The position numbers and the translations under genes were made by a program. Shown here in pieces: positions 22,321 to 33,704 of a DNA stretch of 64,000 nt. The notes below the pieces were generated by a model that worked only from the letters and a program-made list of their open reading frames with translations, was not told the DNA's origin and did no database searches. The DNA comes from Guyanagaster necrorhizus (lineage: Eukaryota; Basidiomycota; Agaricomycetes; Agaricales; Physalacriaceae): NCBI RefSeq assembly GCF_019112545.1, contig NW_025064901.1, positions 382,164-446,163 on the forward strand, read 5' to 3'. The stretch's first letter is position 1. Each line of letters opens with the position of its first letter.

Positions 22321-23530
22321 ATGACGGAGTCACCGTCACGTGCTTCGTGGCCCCCAAAAAATTTATCGAAAGGTCAACTCTTCCTGTCCCCACCCTCCCT
22401 TATCCTACCCGATCGGACAGACGCAAATTCCAGACTCACTCGGGTCATTTGTGAATATCCATGCACTTTGCATGACTATATTGTCTATGTTATGACCTCT
22501 TCAACTGTTGAGCTTACAGTTGAGGCCTACCTTGACATATCAAAGACAACACGCCAACATGGTTTAAGGTGTGATTATGTATTGCATGGTAAGGATTGTG
22601 GTGCAGTCCTTTCATGCTGGCAGGCTATGAGTGAGGTGCGAATCTGGTGTTGCATCTAAGACTCTTTATGCAGCATACTTGTCTTGCATCTTGATCAATG
22701 CTACTGACTGGATGTTTGCAGCATCAGTTCAAACATTGTATTTGCAGAACAGTTCGGGATAGAGGGACGGTGAGTACAAACACATCCATTTCCTTTCATT
22801 TACTCAGTTTTCCTTATAGGGTGTCAAACACAGACAATACAAATGCCCATTACCACGGTGCAGTGCACCCATTCACACCTCTGAGCAGTCTATACGTGAA
22901 CACATAGATGTGTCGCACATGTCAGCATTCCATGCCTTGATCTGCCCATTACGACAGTGTGAAGGAGTCAGGTTCACACGGATCTTACATCTGACAAACC
23001 ACTTGCGCAGTGCTCACGCTGCTCTTGAAGGTCAAAGGGTGAATCTGCATTCCGAACTTTTCTTGCCTTCATCGCGGATATTTCGTCCATCATCCGTTCC
23101 GGATCCCCTGCCATTACCACTGCCATCAATCGGAGCTACGCTAGTGCCCGCTGTCGCAAACGGACCTCCGCGAAAATCTCTCTGGGGTGCTGGTACTGCA
23201 CCGACCCCATCCTTGCCGCGCTCTCCCAAAAGACTCAAGCATACGGTATCCGAGTCGTCGATTGAAGACGGCAAAGAGTCTTCTAGCATCGTCCTAGATG
23301 ACCTCCCCATATATGATGACACCAAGTCTTCCACGGATTTTGTCGTATGGCGTCGGCCTTCGCAGCTGCAGAAGGATGTCGTCAGGCCACTCCCAATGCT
23401 TGATCCCACTGTACCTCGCCCAACTGAACCACCCAGCTCTATCTTATACAACTCCTTCAAAGCCCGCGTCGATGCTTTGGAGGTCGAGGCGCAGGCGAGA
23501 GCAGGCCTCTCATTCAAGCAAGATCAATAA
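22321..23530 (+). CDS. C2H2-type zinc-finger protein, basidiomycete-type, function unknown
   Basis: Starts MTESPSRASWPPKNLSKGQL. After a Pro-rich head come three Cys/His units. The first is GLRCDYVLHGKDCGAVLSCW and ends with the His/Cys of EHQFKHC. The second is YKCPLPRCSAPIHTSEQSIR EHIDVSH (C-x4-C-x15-H-x4-H). The third is LICPLRQCEGVRFTRILHLT NHLRSAH (C-x4-C-x12-H-x4-H). Two introns separate the first and second units, with clean phase. The rest is disordered (LPRSPKRLKHTVSES contains a nuclear-type basic stretch). The widely spaced fingers suggest nucleic-acid or protein binding; I do not recognise an orthologue with known function. Stop at 23528. Confidence 0.7.
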
Positions 23531-23927
23531 CTGAGGATACAAAACTGAGAGATTTGGCTATTCTGCGGGGAAGACGAAGGGGCTGTTGTCATAGGGCGAA
23601 CATTGAACATTCAGAGCTTCGACGTCCCTTGCTACCTAGATACTGTACTAGAAAACGGAGTTCCCGCATAGTACCGCAGCTGATGATTAGTCATGAAATG
23701 TTGAGTAACCCAGGACGTAGTAATATACAGAGAACAGATTTTGGCAGATACGGAGAATGATATCATATAGATTGTAATACACAAATCAAGAAAAAAAAGT
23801 CAATACATTATTACGAAAAGAAATGCCGCCCCAGTAAATATTTCGAACCCTGTCATACCGTCAGGTCACGCCGAGAGCGTAGCGGTCGGGTCTCTGAACA
23901 CCTGGATATCTTGATATAAGCACTGTC
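23531..23927. other. Intergenic between convergent genes
   Basis: 3' flanks of the zinc-finger gene (plus) and the condensin gene (minus). No coding frame or repeat of note. Confidence 0.5.
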
Positions 23928-26677
23928 CTATACAGTTAAGACGACAGCACGCACCTTTAGGTTCCATATATTCCCGACACCTTCCGTATCCTCTACACTG
24001 GTCGTTGAATTTTCTCCGTTTTCGATCTTGAGCCCTTGCTCGTTCGCAAGATGCAGAAGGCAGATGAAGCAGAAGCTTGTACTTAATTCCTGCAACTTAT
24101 CTTGGGGATAAGAGGTTTGCAATCCCGATAGCACGGAACTGAATTCCCGAGCTTCCGCAGGATCAGTTGACGCCACTTCATCAACATCCTTCGACACGAA
24201 CATTTAAAAACTGGCGAGATGTTTTGAAAAACAGACACACCATTCCATCGTCCGCTTCGCCATGAGACACTACGATATCGAGGCCCTTCCAGATATTCTC
24301 CTTTAGCTTTCTCACGTCTACTCTTTTCGCTCGTTTGGTATAGTTCACAAAGGCAGGCTTAACACGGCGTGTTTGACCTTGAGTTGCCGCTAAGAGGTCT
24401 TCCCCTTCTGCTGGAAGGCCCATTCCATCAGCTTCGAAAGCATCATCGAAACCGAAGACCGGGACGTCATCGTCGTCATCTTCATTAAAGAACTGCGTGT
24501 TGAATGGGACCGCGCCTCCGTTTTCAGCTGCTCGTAATTTAGTCAGACACTGGACAAAATGGATAAGGACTCCTTACTTTGGTCATCATTGATTCTTCCC
24601 CGTCCGGCAGCTTGGTCCGCGGCAGCTTGGGCCCAATATCTCTCGTCAACTTCTCCGCTCTCCTCATTGTTGTCAAAGCGACGACCCCGCATTTTGAGCT
24701 GTACAGACTTTTAGAGCGAGAGTCGAGGTGGGCAGCAGGACGTACCGAGAACTTGGGCTTCAAAAAGAGGGAAACTAGCTGTTTGCTCGTGAAGTGCATG
24801 TCGTCAGGAAGTCTATGATCATCGCGTTTTTCGTTTTCTTTCCCTTTCTTCTTGCTCTTTCGGGAAGCACTACTAGTTCCTGCAAGGTTGATACCGGCGC
24901 CTCTGGCCGCTGGCGCAAACAGCTCCTTCTTCATATCTTCCTGGTCCATATTTGGGTCTGGTGGTGTCAGAAAATCGATCTTGAACGCTTCCTTCTTCTC
25001 TCTGCGGGGTTTGGGACCTTTGGTTGGATCTACCTCCACTGCTGTTGCTTAAATCGTCAGAATGAAAACTTCTCGTTAGGATCATATGAAGCTTACGTTT
25101 CTTGAAAAGTCTCCGGAGCTTCCAGTGCTCGGGACCCGCCCAATTCGTATTGAACGTCTTGTCGAAGGACTCCATGGTGGCATCAACATTACCTCCCATG
25201 GCCAGTACAAGGTTATGATCATTGGAAGCTTGACGAGGATCAAACGATGCATAAGTTCCCGTGCTACTGCCGTCGTGGTCAGCGGGAACACCGTAAGAAT
25301 CATTGGAGTGCTCGTCTCCGCCTCCAAAATCGTCCCCTCCAAAGTTATCGCCGTCAAACGATTCGTCTGCGTAAGCATCTGCTGGAGCTTCATCCCCTTG
25401 GAAGAAATCTTCAATGGCTTGTTCTGAATTGTCGATATCCATGTCGAGGCTATCCGCTGGACCAAATTCTTCATCATCGTCATCGAAGTCGGCTTGTGGA
25501 TTATCCTTGTAGAAAGTCGTATCTGCAGACGAAAAGGTTTTCTTGGAAAAAGAAAAGTCTTTAAGGGAGTGACAAATTTCCTTGTACTCCAGCGCATTAA
25601 GATCAGGTAGGAATTCCTCTAACCTAATGGTCAGCCACAAGGCGGGAATAAATAAGTAATTTAAAAACGTACTGCGAAGATAGCTCAGATCTATGAAATC
25701 CTCTGGTTCATCTACGTCTTCATCATCCTCACCTTTGCTTACAGAATCACCCGCGTCAAAAACAACCCTCAGCCCGCCATCGTTACCTACACCAAGACTG
25801 AGATGGTTCATTAGAAGCCCTTGGGCACCACCCTCATCAAAATCGGCACAGGTCTTCTTAAACAATGGATCTACACTGAACTCCAGCTCTAGTTTTTTGA
25901 TCCTGAGTTGGGAGGGGTCCTTCACGAGGGTGGCAGCAGACCGATGCTTCTTCTTCTTTGGTTGCGTCGGGTCCTCCTCTGTATCCTCTTGGCCCGATTC
26001 CTCCGCATCATCGCTTCGACCAGATGCAAGATTACTTGCTAATTTGGCAGTTTCAGAGCCGACACTGTCAACCCGACTGGTCCAGATTTTAACGCAACCG
26101 TCAAGAGTACATGACGCGCGCTGAAAGTTGATGGAATTGTCGTCGTCATTCCTGAGTAATGACATGTCGTGAAAATAGTCAATAAGTGCAAAATTCCATG
26201 AGTTGGCGGCATTAATTTTCTGATCGATGTTCAGCAAAGAGGAAGGTATCAAGTTACAGAACGTACGTTGTCTGTTGCCATCTTCATCCATTCCTCAAAG
26301 TTGGAACTCATAACGTCCAATGGTACCTTGATGACCGGCGGGGCAATAGTATTGAGCTGCTGCTTCTGTCTGTTGCTGCGCGAAGTGTCACCCTGGTCAT
26401 TAGGATCGCTCGAAGGACTAGCAACTGGGGCTTCAACTCCATGAATCTTGGTGCTCTTCCTTCTTCTCCTTTTCTCTGCAGCATCATCGTTAATGTTCAC
26501 CGATTTGAGAGGGACGCGACCGGAGTCTGAGGTAAAGCTGTCGTTTTCCGGAATGAAAGCCTCACTGAGCCGTTTACGAACACCACTTTTTCGAGGTGGA
26601 ATGAGGTCCTTCTCGGATTCAGCGTCAGTATCGTGGTCGTCGTCGTAGTGGTCGTTGTCCCTCGAGCCCCTCGCCAT
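23928..26677 (-). CDS. BRN1: Condensin complex subunit 2 (Brn1/Barren/CAP-H kleisin)
   Basis: Start taken at ATG 26677 (MARGSRDNDHYDDDHDTDAE). The N-terminal blocks NFEEWMKMATDN|KINAANSWNFALIDYFHDM and NSINFQRASCTLDGCVKIWT SRVDSVGSETAKLASNLASG match the Barren family's Smc2-binding region. Further matches are DPLFKKTCADFDEGGAQGLL MNHLSL, GPEHWKLRR, TKQLVSLFLKPKFSV-like FTSKQLVSLFLKPKFSVRP and the winged-helix C-terminus FIDVDEVASTDP...STSFCFICLLHLANEQGLKI. Acidic linkers (DDDDEEFG, DNFGGDDFGGGDE) are typical. As the kleisin, it bridges Smc2 and Smc4 in mitotic chromosome compaction. Two ACGCGT boxes lie about 50 bases upstream. The frame stays open upstream to an ATG at 26857, so a longer N-terminus cannot be excluded. 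Confidence 0.94.
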
Positions 26678-27520
26678 GATGGTCTTCAACAAAGAGTTTC
26701 GAAGCACGTGATCTTTTAGCCGCGACGCGTAACGCGTCACGTTCGCGTAGGTCGCGTGTTCCTGTACCTCACGACGAGAGCTTACTTCGTGTTGGTTAAG
26801 AGTTACGCTATTGGTATTACCTTCTTTATTTTCTCTCTTTCTGCCATTAGATGGCATTGAGGCGAGTTAGTGTACTCGTACCTAGCTGAGTTACTTATGT
26901 AACGTAGGCGGCCAACATTGGCCAAGTCATATCTAGCTCAATACTATCTGGGAATCTTACTTCCTTTCACCCACTGCTCTGACTATATCACGAACTCTGT
27001 TTTTCAGTAGACAGTTGAAGATATGAATACTGCACGCTTGGCATTCTGCAGCTATTCATCTTGCAGGCAGGATTTGGGGTGAGTACCACAATCAAAAATC
27101 AGCCCTCGCTCGGGACTGAAAGTTCCTATTACTGTTTCACTTTCCACTTTCCCGACCCGAGTCGCTTAACCTGGCTTCGACCAAGCTCGGAAAGAGATTG
27201 TGAGCCTTTTGGTCATGTTCTTGGCCACATCAACCAACGCCATCATTACTTACGCTAACATGTCCAAAAAGACCGTACAAATTTGAACGTACTTACTCGA
27301 TTTCAAAGCGACAACGGGGCTAAAGCCTTAGTGGATTCAGACTCAAATGATCCCACGCACGGAGTGCCTTTTCTTCACCCAAGCCGACAAATGTCCGGCT
27401 GCCTCCTGATCCTGGTAAAACCTAACCTCTTTCCTGATAATTTTGGTGTATTGGTTATTACAATTGGGTATGTACTTCTTGTTTGGTTGCGGCATTCAAG
27501 TTCACGCTGAGCACCTAGGT
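26678..27520. other. Intergenic: condensin promoter and SET gene 3' flank
   Basis: The first 180 bases are in frame with the condensin gene (ATG at 26857) but look compositionally like promoter. They contain two ACGCGT boxes. The remainder (26870-27520) has no recognisable gene. Confidence 0.5.
26725..26737. promoter_or_regulatory. Paired MluI cell-cycle boxes upstream of condensin subunit
   Basis: ACGCGTAACGCGT: two ACGCGT sites one base apart, 48-60 bases upstream of the Brn1 start codon. This is the MBF recognition core of fungi, and pairs of such sites are typical of G1/S-regulated promoters. Function is inferred. Confidence 0.6.
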
Positions 27521-28265
27521 TTAAAGCCTCGAATGCATTTTTGCCGATGTCTTCGATTTCTGTCCATTCTTTTGGGAGGCCAAGTCAAGGATCCAGGGGC
27601 TGATCCATCCATGAGCTAGCAAATCCTCTTTATTCAGGTATTTAGCTCCTTGAATAATCCCGAGGCAAGTCTGGAGGGATATTAGAAAGATAACCAGGTA
27701 ACTGGAAAGCGTCACCTTTGTCCCGCACTCGCACGAGAACGGCTGATCCATGTCCCACTCCGTACTGGGGTAGAAAAAGCCGACTACAGGTCAAGATCGA
27801 ATGAGCCAATCAACGTGCGATGGAAGCCAATGGTACTAACGTGCATCTCCAGCTTCGATACGCCTTAGTGCGCGTATATGCCAGCCTGCGGAGTCGGGGG
27901 AGGACAAGTCGAAAGCCGTGTTTGGCTCGCAAGAGTGATTCACTATTGCGGATTTGATCAACACCGATAGTAAATTGTACGATGAACTGGCATTGGGCAT
28001 ACCGTAAACGAAATCGCTGTTCAGTTCGATGTGATCCTCGGGTCCGGGCCCACATTGAACTGTTCTGTAACTCTTGGGAGCCTTGGTAACACCTTCCAAC
28101 GATGCGATGACTTGTCCTTTTTCGAATGCCTAAAATCCGCTGCTCGAAGAAGGTTGCGACTTATGACAGTCTGAAGCTCACCTTGAGGGACTTTAGGAAG
28201 GATTTGTACTCGCCCGGCTGAAGTTGTACGACAAAGTTGGGGTTTTCCTTGGATGGTACGGACAT
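27521..28265 (-). CDS. SET-domain protein with post-SET cysteine motif
   Basis: Starts MSVPSKENPNFVVQLQPGEY KSFLKSLK at 28265, then after an intron AFEKGQVIASLEGVTKAPKS. The SET core is present as GPEDHIELNSDFVYGMPN, KSAIVNHSCEPNTAFDLSSP (the NHSCxPN pseudoknot motif) and IRALRRIEAGDA..TFFYPSTEWDM. A CECGT..CLG post-SET cluster follows (FSCECGTK|TCLGIIQGAKYL). The end is KSKTSAKMHSRL with TAA at 27521. At roughly 200 residues it is a minimal SET protein with no pre-SET. SET proteins are usually lysine methyltransferases; the substrate is unknown. Its start is 255 bases from the divergent eL30 gene. Confidence 0.82.
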
Positions 28266-28520
28266 TGTGTGTGTTGGCTACTTGGGTTGAACCTGGGAGA
28301 ACTTCATCCCGTTCCGAGTTGATGAATTAGCAACCCGGGATCGGAATCCCTCTCTCCGTCTCCTATCTCGATTGCTTGGCGCGCGCCGACGCGATCGATT
28401 CACGTGGGCCGGAGATTGCCGTCGTCGGGGATTGAACTCTAAATCCCGGACTGTACAGTTCGAACTCATTTTATTATTCTAGACGCATTGATCGACAACT
28501 TCAAGATCACCGACGACGCA

Positions 28521-28999
28521 ATGGCTCCATCAAAAAAATCTAAGGCATCCAAGTCCACCGAGTCCATTGCTGCCAGGCTTGCCCTCGTCGTCAAGTCGGG
28601 CAAGTACACTCTTGGATACAAATCCGCCCTCAAGCAGATGCGAAGCGGTAAAGGTACGTTGGCTGTCCAATGTCTCTCGGGGACTGGAGCGTGAGGCTGA
28701 GAAGGTCCCTTGAGCTGACGCTTTGTTCTGTAGCCAAGCTCGTCTTGATCGCTGGCAACTGCCCACCCCTTCGCAAGTCCGAGATTGAGTACTATGCCAT
28801 GCTCTCAAAGACAACAGTGCACCACTTCTCTGGCACTAATGTGGCCCTGGGGACCGCAGCTGGTAAACTTTTCCGTGTTGGGTATGTCTTTTTTGTTCTC
28901 TAAGGGGATTCACTTTACTGATAATCCTTCAGTGTCATGACCGTTTCCGACCAAGGAGATTCGGATCTCCTCAACTTTGCTGAGGGCAATGCTGCATAG
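28521..28999 (+). CDS. RPL30: 60S ribosomal protein eL30
   Basis: [44 protein letters not shown], then after an intron [50 protein letters not shown], and the last exon [21 protein letters not shown] with TAG at 28997. Full-length L7Ae-fold protein of about 110 residues. Two introns with clean phase. It is part of the large ribosomal subunit; in yeast it also binds its own transcript to control splicing. No kink-turn was checked here. Confidence 0.97.
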
Positions 29000-29124
29000 G
29001 CGAGTGACGGGTGCTTATGTCTATCGATATCATGTATACTACATATACATACAATATGTCATGTACTATGGGTCACTACGCGACGCAATTTTTACTCAGA
29101 ATATGAGTCTCTTGGCAGTTACAG

Positions 29125-30817
29125 TTACAGGAGTGTCGGCGTAAATTCAATTATTGCATGAGGTCCTCTCGCTGTATAGTCCGATTTCAACACCGAGTTC
29201 TTTCCCCCGTTATCATTGAAGATGATCTGGCCATGTTCAGTGTTCATGACGAAGGTTTTGGCTGTGCGCTACTCACCTTAGCCGTGATACTTGCCCCAAG
29301 GAAAGCAGCATACCCTTCTCCGGTGTCTCTATATTCAGGATAGTACTCTGGCACGCCTAAAATTCGCACGCTTCGTGGCTGGATCTCCGTCTGCAATTCA
29401 GGATTGCTGATAAACGGAGCAAGCCGCGATTGCAGTGCGACTGCAATACCTGTGACAGGTTACTGTATGTTCAAGGTACGGTAGAAAGTATTCACCTCTG
29501 ATGTTCTTTGTTAGATCGCCAGTGACAAATAGACCCTGCCAGATGTACAGCCTCTGGTCGATGTCCGCCAGAGAAACAGCATGCCCAGTCGCTTCTTGTA
29601 TAGGACGCGTGCCAGCATACGAGACCGGTACGTCCGCATCAGACAGTGGTATCGTTCCCAACAACATAGGGTCAAAAAGTGGTTCACAAAATCGATGGCG
29701 CTCTTTCCCTAGAGTTATACTTTTATCACGGAATTGGATCGTAACCAAGTCCAAGGCCTCAATCTCCCTTGCTCGAGCTTGCTCCGCGGCAGAAGCTTTG
29801 GCGTTCGCTTTCTTTTTCATTCCGCTCTCAATGACTGCCTTCTCCTTGCCTGCGACCAGAACGGCTGCGATATCCGTGACGCCCTCGTCCTCCGCAATGG
29901 CCGTTTCGCCGGAAGATGGGACTTTGACATAGCCTGCATTCCAGATATATTTTGCAAAGTCTAAAAGAGTCTGTTGTAGGTCCTCGGGAGAAAGAATTGC
30001 TTCGGGAGGGGATAGAGTCGACATCACAGAAGTGTTGGAGCGAAGGAGGTTTGCAAGGTAAGTTTCGCAATGGCGAATGCCCACGTCAGTGTGTGACCGA
30101 GCAGAATGAATAATGAAACCCTCATAGATTGGGGTGATGTCAGTTGTGTTGTATCCGATGTCGACAACGACACCGCTGAGACTGTTGCCGGCGTATATCT
30201 GGGCCACAGGACGTTCGACGATGGCGAATCCTGCGACATTGAAACGCTCGAAGAAGATCTGGCATATTTTTTCGTAGGTACTACGTGGCATTCCAGGCTG
30301 GATGGCTAGAATAACAGGGGACTCATTTTGAGCACGACGACGTTGCAGTTGGTTGAAGAGAACATGTTTCCTAGATTGCACAATGAACGGCCGCTAACGT
30401 GAAAATCCTGGGGGCATACCATATAGCTTCAGCCTGTACCCATTCTTTTATATTTTCGCCTTCAAAAGGCCAGAAGACATGGATATTTTGACCACTAGCC
30501 AGCGCTTCATCGAGTTGCGCTCCAACAAGGTAGTCGTTCACGGACGCATTCACGGGAGGTTGCGAAGGTGCTCGACTGGTGGATGCCTCTGCACCCCCTC
30601 CATCGACTGCGATAGCACCTTCATCCCCGTTCGATACGTTTGGCCGCAAACCGACGCGCGCTTGTATTTCCTATTATATGATGAACTTGGGCTTTGAAGC
30701 AGAAAGTGGAAAACTCACAACTGTGGGTATCTTCAAGAGTTCGTGAAGACCCAGGCCAGCACGAATGACGGACCTGCTCGTCTCAATGATGACGACGGTG
30801 GAATCGCGAAAGGACAT
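29125..30817 (-). CDS. ARP9: Actin-related protein Arp9 (SWI/SNF and RSC subunit)
   Basis: Starts MSFRDSTVVIIETSRSVIRA GLGLHELLKIPTV at 30817. Actin-fold blocks follow: GQNIHVFWPFEGENIKEWVQ, VLFNQLQRRRAQNESPVILA, GFAIVERPVAQIYAGNSLSG VVVDIGYNTTDITPIYEGFI, LFDPMLLGTIPLSDADVPVS and IRGIAVALQSRLAPFI. The C-terminus is restored by an intron at about 29240-29290, giving GYAAFLGASITAK|IIFNDNGGKNSVLK and GPHAIIEFTPTLL with TAA at 29125. The divergence from actin, with a Lys/Ala/Glu insert (KKKANAKASAAEQARAREIE), fits Arp9. It is a chromatin-remodelling subunit in the nucleus. Its ATG is only 42 bases from that of lanosterol synthase on the other strand. Confidence 0.9.
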
Positions 30818-30859
30818 TGTACGCGACTATTTGTCTGTGATGTGGTCCGGGGTTGTATC
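30818..30859. promoter_or_regulatory. Very short divergent intergenic region between ARP9 and ERG7
   Basis: Only 42 bases separate the Arp9 ATG (minus) from the first in-frame ATG of lanosterol synthase (plus). The promoters and 5' leaders must overlap the neighbouring genes, unless the synthase starts at a later ATG (30890 or 30929). Confidence 0.5.
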
Positions 30860-33704
30860 ATGGCTGATCGCTCCGGTGCCTATGTAATGCCATTTTACCA
30901 GTGGTACGATTTCTTTGCCTTTACTCTGATGTCCTACTCACCGCTCGTTGTGCCAGATTCGTCTTCTATTCCCTTTACCGACTATTCTCAATGGCGCTTT
31001 ATATCTGGTGAAGGCGGTCGCCATACCTGGCGTTATCTCGAGACCAATGAAGAATGCAAGAGCTGGCCTCAGACTGCTCTGGAGAAGCATTGGCTGGGTC
31101 TACCGACGGTACGACATCTCTTTGTCTTTCTTTATTTTCGTGCTCATAAGCACAGGATCTTCCCGTACTACCCCGAGCCAAGGATCCTTTAGAGGCCGCG
31201 CAAAATGGCTACAAGTTCTATAAAAACCTCCAGTGTCACGATGGACACTGGCCAGGTGAATATGGCGGTCCTATGTTCCTCCTACCTGGGCTAGTAATTG
31301 GCTCTTATGTCTCTGGTATGGGCTTCAGGACAGAAGAAAGGTTGGAAATGATTCGGTACTTAATGAACCGCGCCAATCCTGTAGATGGCGGATGGGGAAT
31401 GTGAGGTCAATACATACGCTGGCCGCATCTCTCCTCAATTCAGCCTTAGACATGTAGAAGGCGAGTCGACAATGTTCGGCACCGCGTTGAATTATGTCGC
31501 ATTGCGTATCCTTGGCGTTGATGCAGACCATCCCGTTTGCCGGAAGGGCAGAGCAACCATGCATGCTATGGGTAAGGATATTATTGCTATTTTCGACATT
31601 GGCCCTCATCTTATATTCTCTCAGGTTCTGCATTAGCTGCACCTTCCTGGGGCAAATTCTGGCTTTCCGTATTGAACGTTTACGAATGGGAAGGCAACAA
31701 TCCCATTCCTCCGGAACTATGGTTCGTCGTATTGCTCATTTTGACCAACTGCACGCAATAACATACCCTCAGGTTACTTCCAGAAGCACTCCCCTTTCAC
31801 CCACATCGATGGTGGATACACACACGAACGGTTTATGTTCCTATGAGTTACCTTTACGGTGTCAGGTTCAAAGCGCCAGAAGACAAGCTCATCTTGTCCC
31901 TTCGCGAAGTTTGTGTCATGTTCCCTTCCACCTCAACCATACCTTATCTTTACTCAGGAGCTCTACATGCAAAACTATTACTCTATAGACTGGCCAGCAC
32001 AACGGAACAACGTCTGTAAAGTCGACTTGTATTCGCCGCATGCCGCTGTGTTTGATATGATCAACGTTGTTTTGGGTGCCTATGAGCTCTGCACACTACC
32101 ACCTCTCAGGCGTAAAGCCGTAGACCGCGCGTACCAGCTTATCGTCCTAGAGGACGAAAACACTGGGTATCAAACGCTGGGACCCGTTTCCAAAATGATG
32201 AATCTCGTTGCGCGTGTTCACCGTGAGGGCAACCAGAGCTATGCGTTCAAACTTCACAAAGAAAAGCGAGAAGATTTCATGTGGATTGGAAAGGATGGAA
32301 TGATGATGACAGGGACCAATGGGAGCCAGTTGTGGGATATTGGCTTTATCACTCAGGCTGTGGTAGAGTCCGGTTTGGCGAACCGACAGGAAAATAAAGA
32401 GAGTCTCATCAGAGCTCTTGGCTGGTTAGAGCAGGCTCAGATGACTACGAATCCTGTGCATTTCGAGACTTCCTATCGGCACATGACCAAAGGAGCATGG
32501 GGGTTCAGGTAAGACTGTTTCCCCATCCCTTCTCGCAAGACTGATAGACGGGCATAATCTAGCACCAAAGAGCAAGGTTATACCGTTTCAGACTGTACTG
32601 GCGAAGGCCTCAAAGCAGTATTATATTGCCAAGACCTTGAGTAGGCAAATTCACTCTTTCGCTGATGAATCTCCGCTTACTACTTTTATAGCTTTACACC
32701 CAAGTTGGTGTCCGAGCGACGCCTGTGCGATGCCGTAGATGTACTCCTTTCAATGCAAAATGCCGACGGAGGATATGCGAGCTATGAACGTGTTCGAGGA
32801 CCAAGATGGCTGGAGTTGCTCAATCCCGCTGAGGTTTTCGGTAAGAACTCTCCTTCCGCAGATGCTACTATCGAATCTGAACCGTTTTACAGGTGACATT
32901 ATGATAGATTACACATACCCCGAATGTACGACCTCCGTCATCACAGCACTGGCCATCTTCCGAAAACGTTATCCCGTCTACCGCAAGAAAGATATTGAGT
33001 AAGGGTCCTTCTGTGTCTTTCCGCGCTGTTCTGACAATTCTCGACAGCCAAACCATCCGGAAGGCAATTGTTTTCCTTCACAACATACAAAAACCCGAAG
33101 GCCCCTGGCTGGGATCCTGGGGTATTTGCTTTACCTATGCTACCCAGTTTGCGCTGGAGAGTCTGTCATTGGTGGGCGAAACATACGAAACCAGTACCTC
33201 CTCGAGACGTGCTTGTGAGTTCTTGATTAACAAACAAAGAGCTGACGGCGGCTGGGGAGAGAGTTATAAGGTATTATTTCATCCTAGCTATCGCAGAACG
33301 ATCGTTGACACTTTTGCCAGACGTGCGAGCAGAAAAGTTGGATCGAACATGCTGAAACGCAAGTCGTGCAGACTTGCTGGGCTACCATGGCTCTGATGTA
33401 TGCGGAATATCCTTATCCTGAACCTATTGAGAAGGCCATTGAACTGGTAATGTCAAGACAGCTACCTGTACGCTCCGTATAATCTTCTATCTGCGGTTAT
33501 TTGAGACTTATGTGTTTCCTTCAGGATGGCTCATGGGCACAAGAAGCAATTGAAGGCGTCTTCAATAAAACTTGTGCAATCGCATACCCGAACTTTAAGT
33601 TCTCTTTCCCCATCTGGATGTTAGGAAAGGCGTATTCTTACCTTGAAGCCTTGAAGGCTAAACAGAAGAATGGACGTACCAACGGAGTGAATGGATTCTA
33701 TTGA
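30860..33704 (+). CDS. ERG7: Lanosterol synthase (oxidosqualene cyclase)
   Basis: The N-terminus [14 protein letters not shown] is tentative; family similarity begins at [23 protein letters not shown]. Successive exons give [97 protein letters not shown] and [20 protein letters not shown]. The catalytic region reads [22 protein letters not shown] motifs follow: [45 protein letters not shown] and [20 protein letters not shown]. The end is [11 protein letters not shown]. It cyclises 2,3-oxidosqualene to lanosterol for ergosterol synthesis at the ER or lipid droplet. The motif is DCTGE rather than the usual DCTAE. About ten introns. Confidence 0.95.

Noticed and set aside
28330..28450. GC-rich hairpin-forming segment between the SET gene and eL30, suspected RNA gene
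   Set aside because: Short hairpins only (for example GGGAT-TCCG-ATCCC); no complete cloverleaf, and the position suits a divergent promoter.
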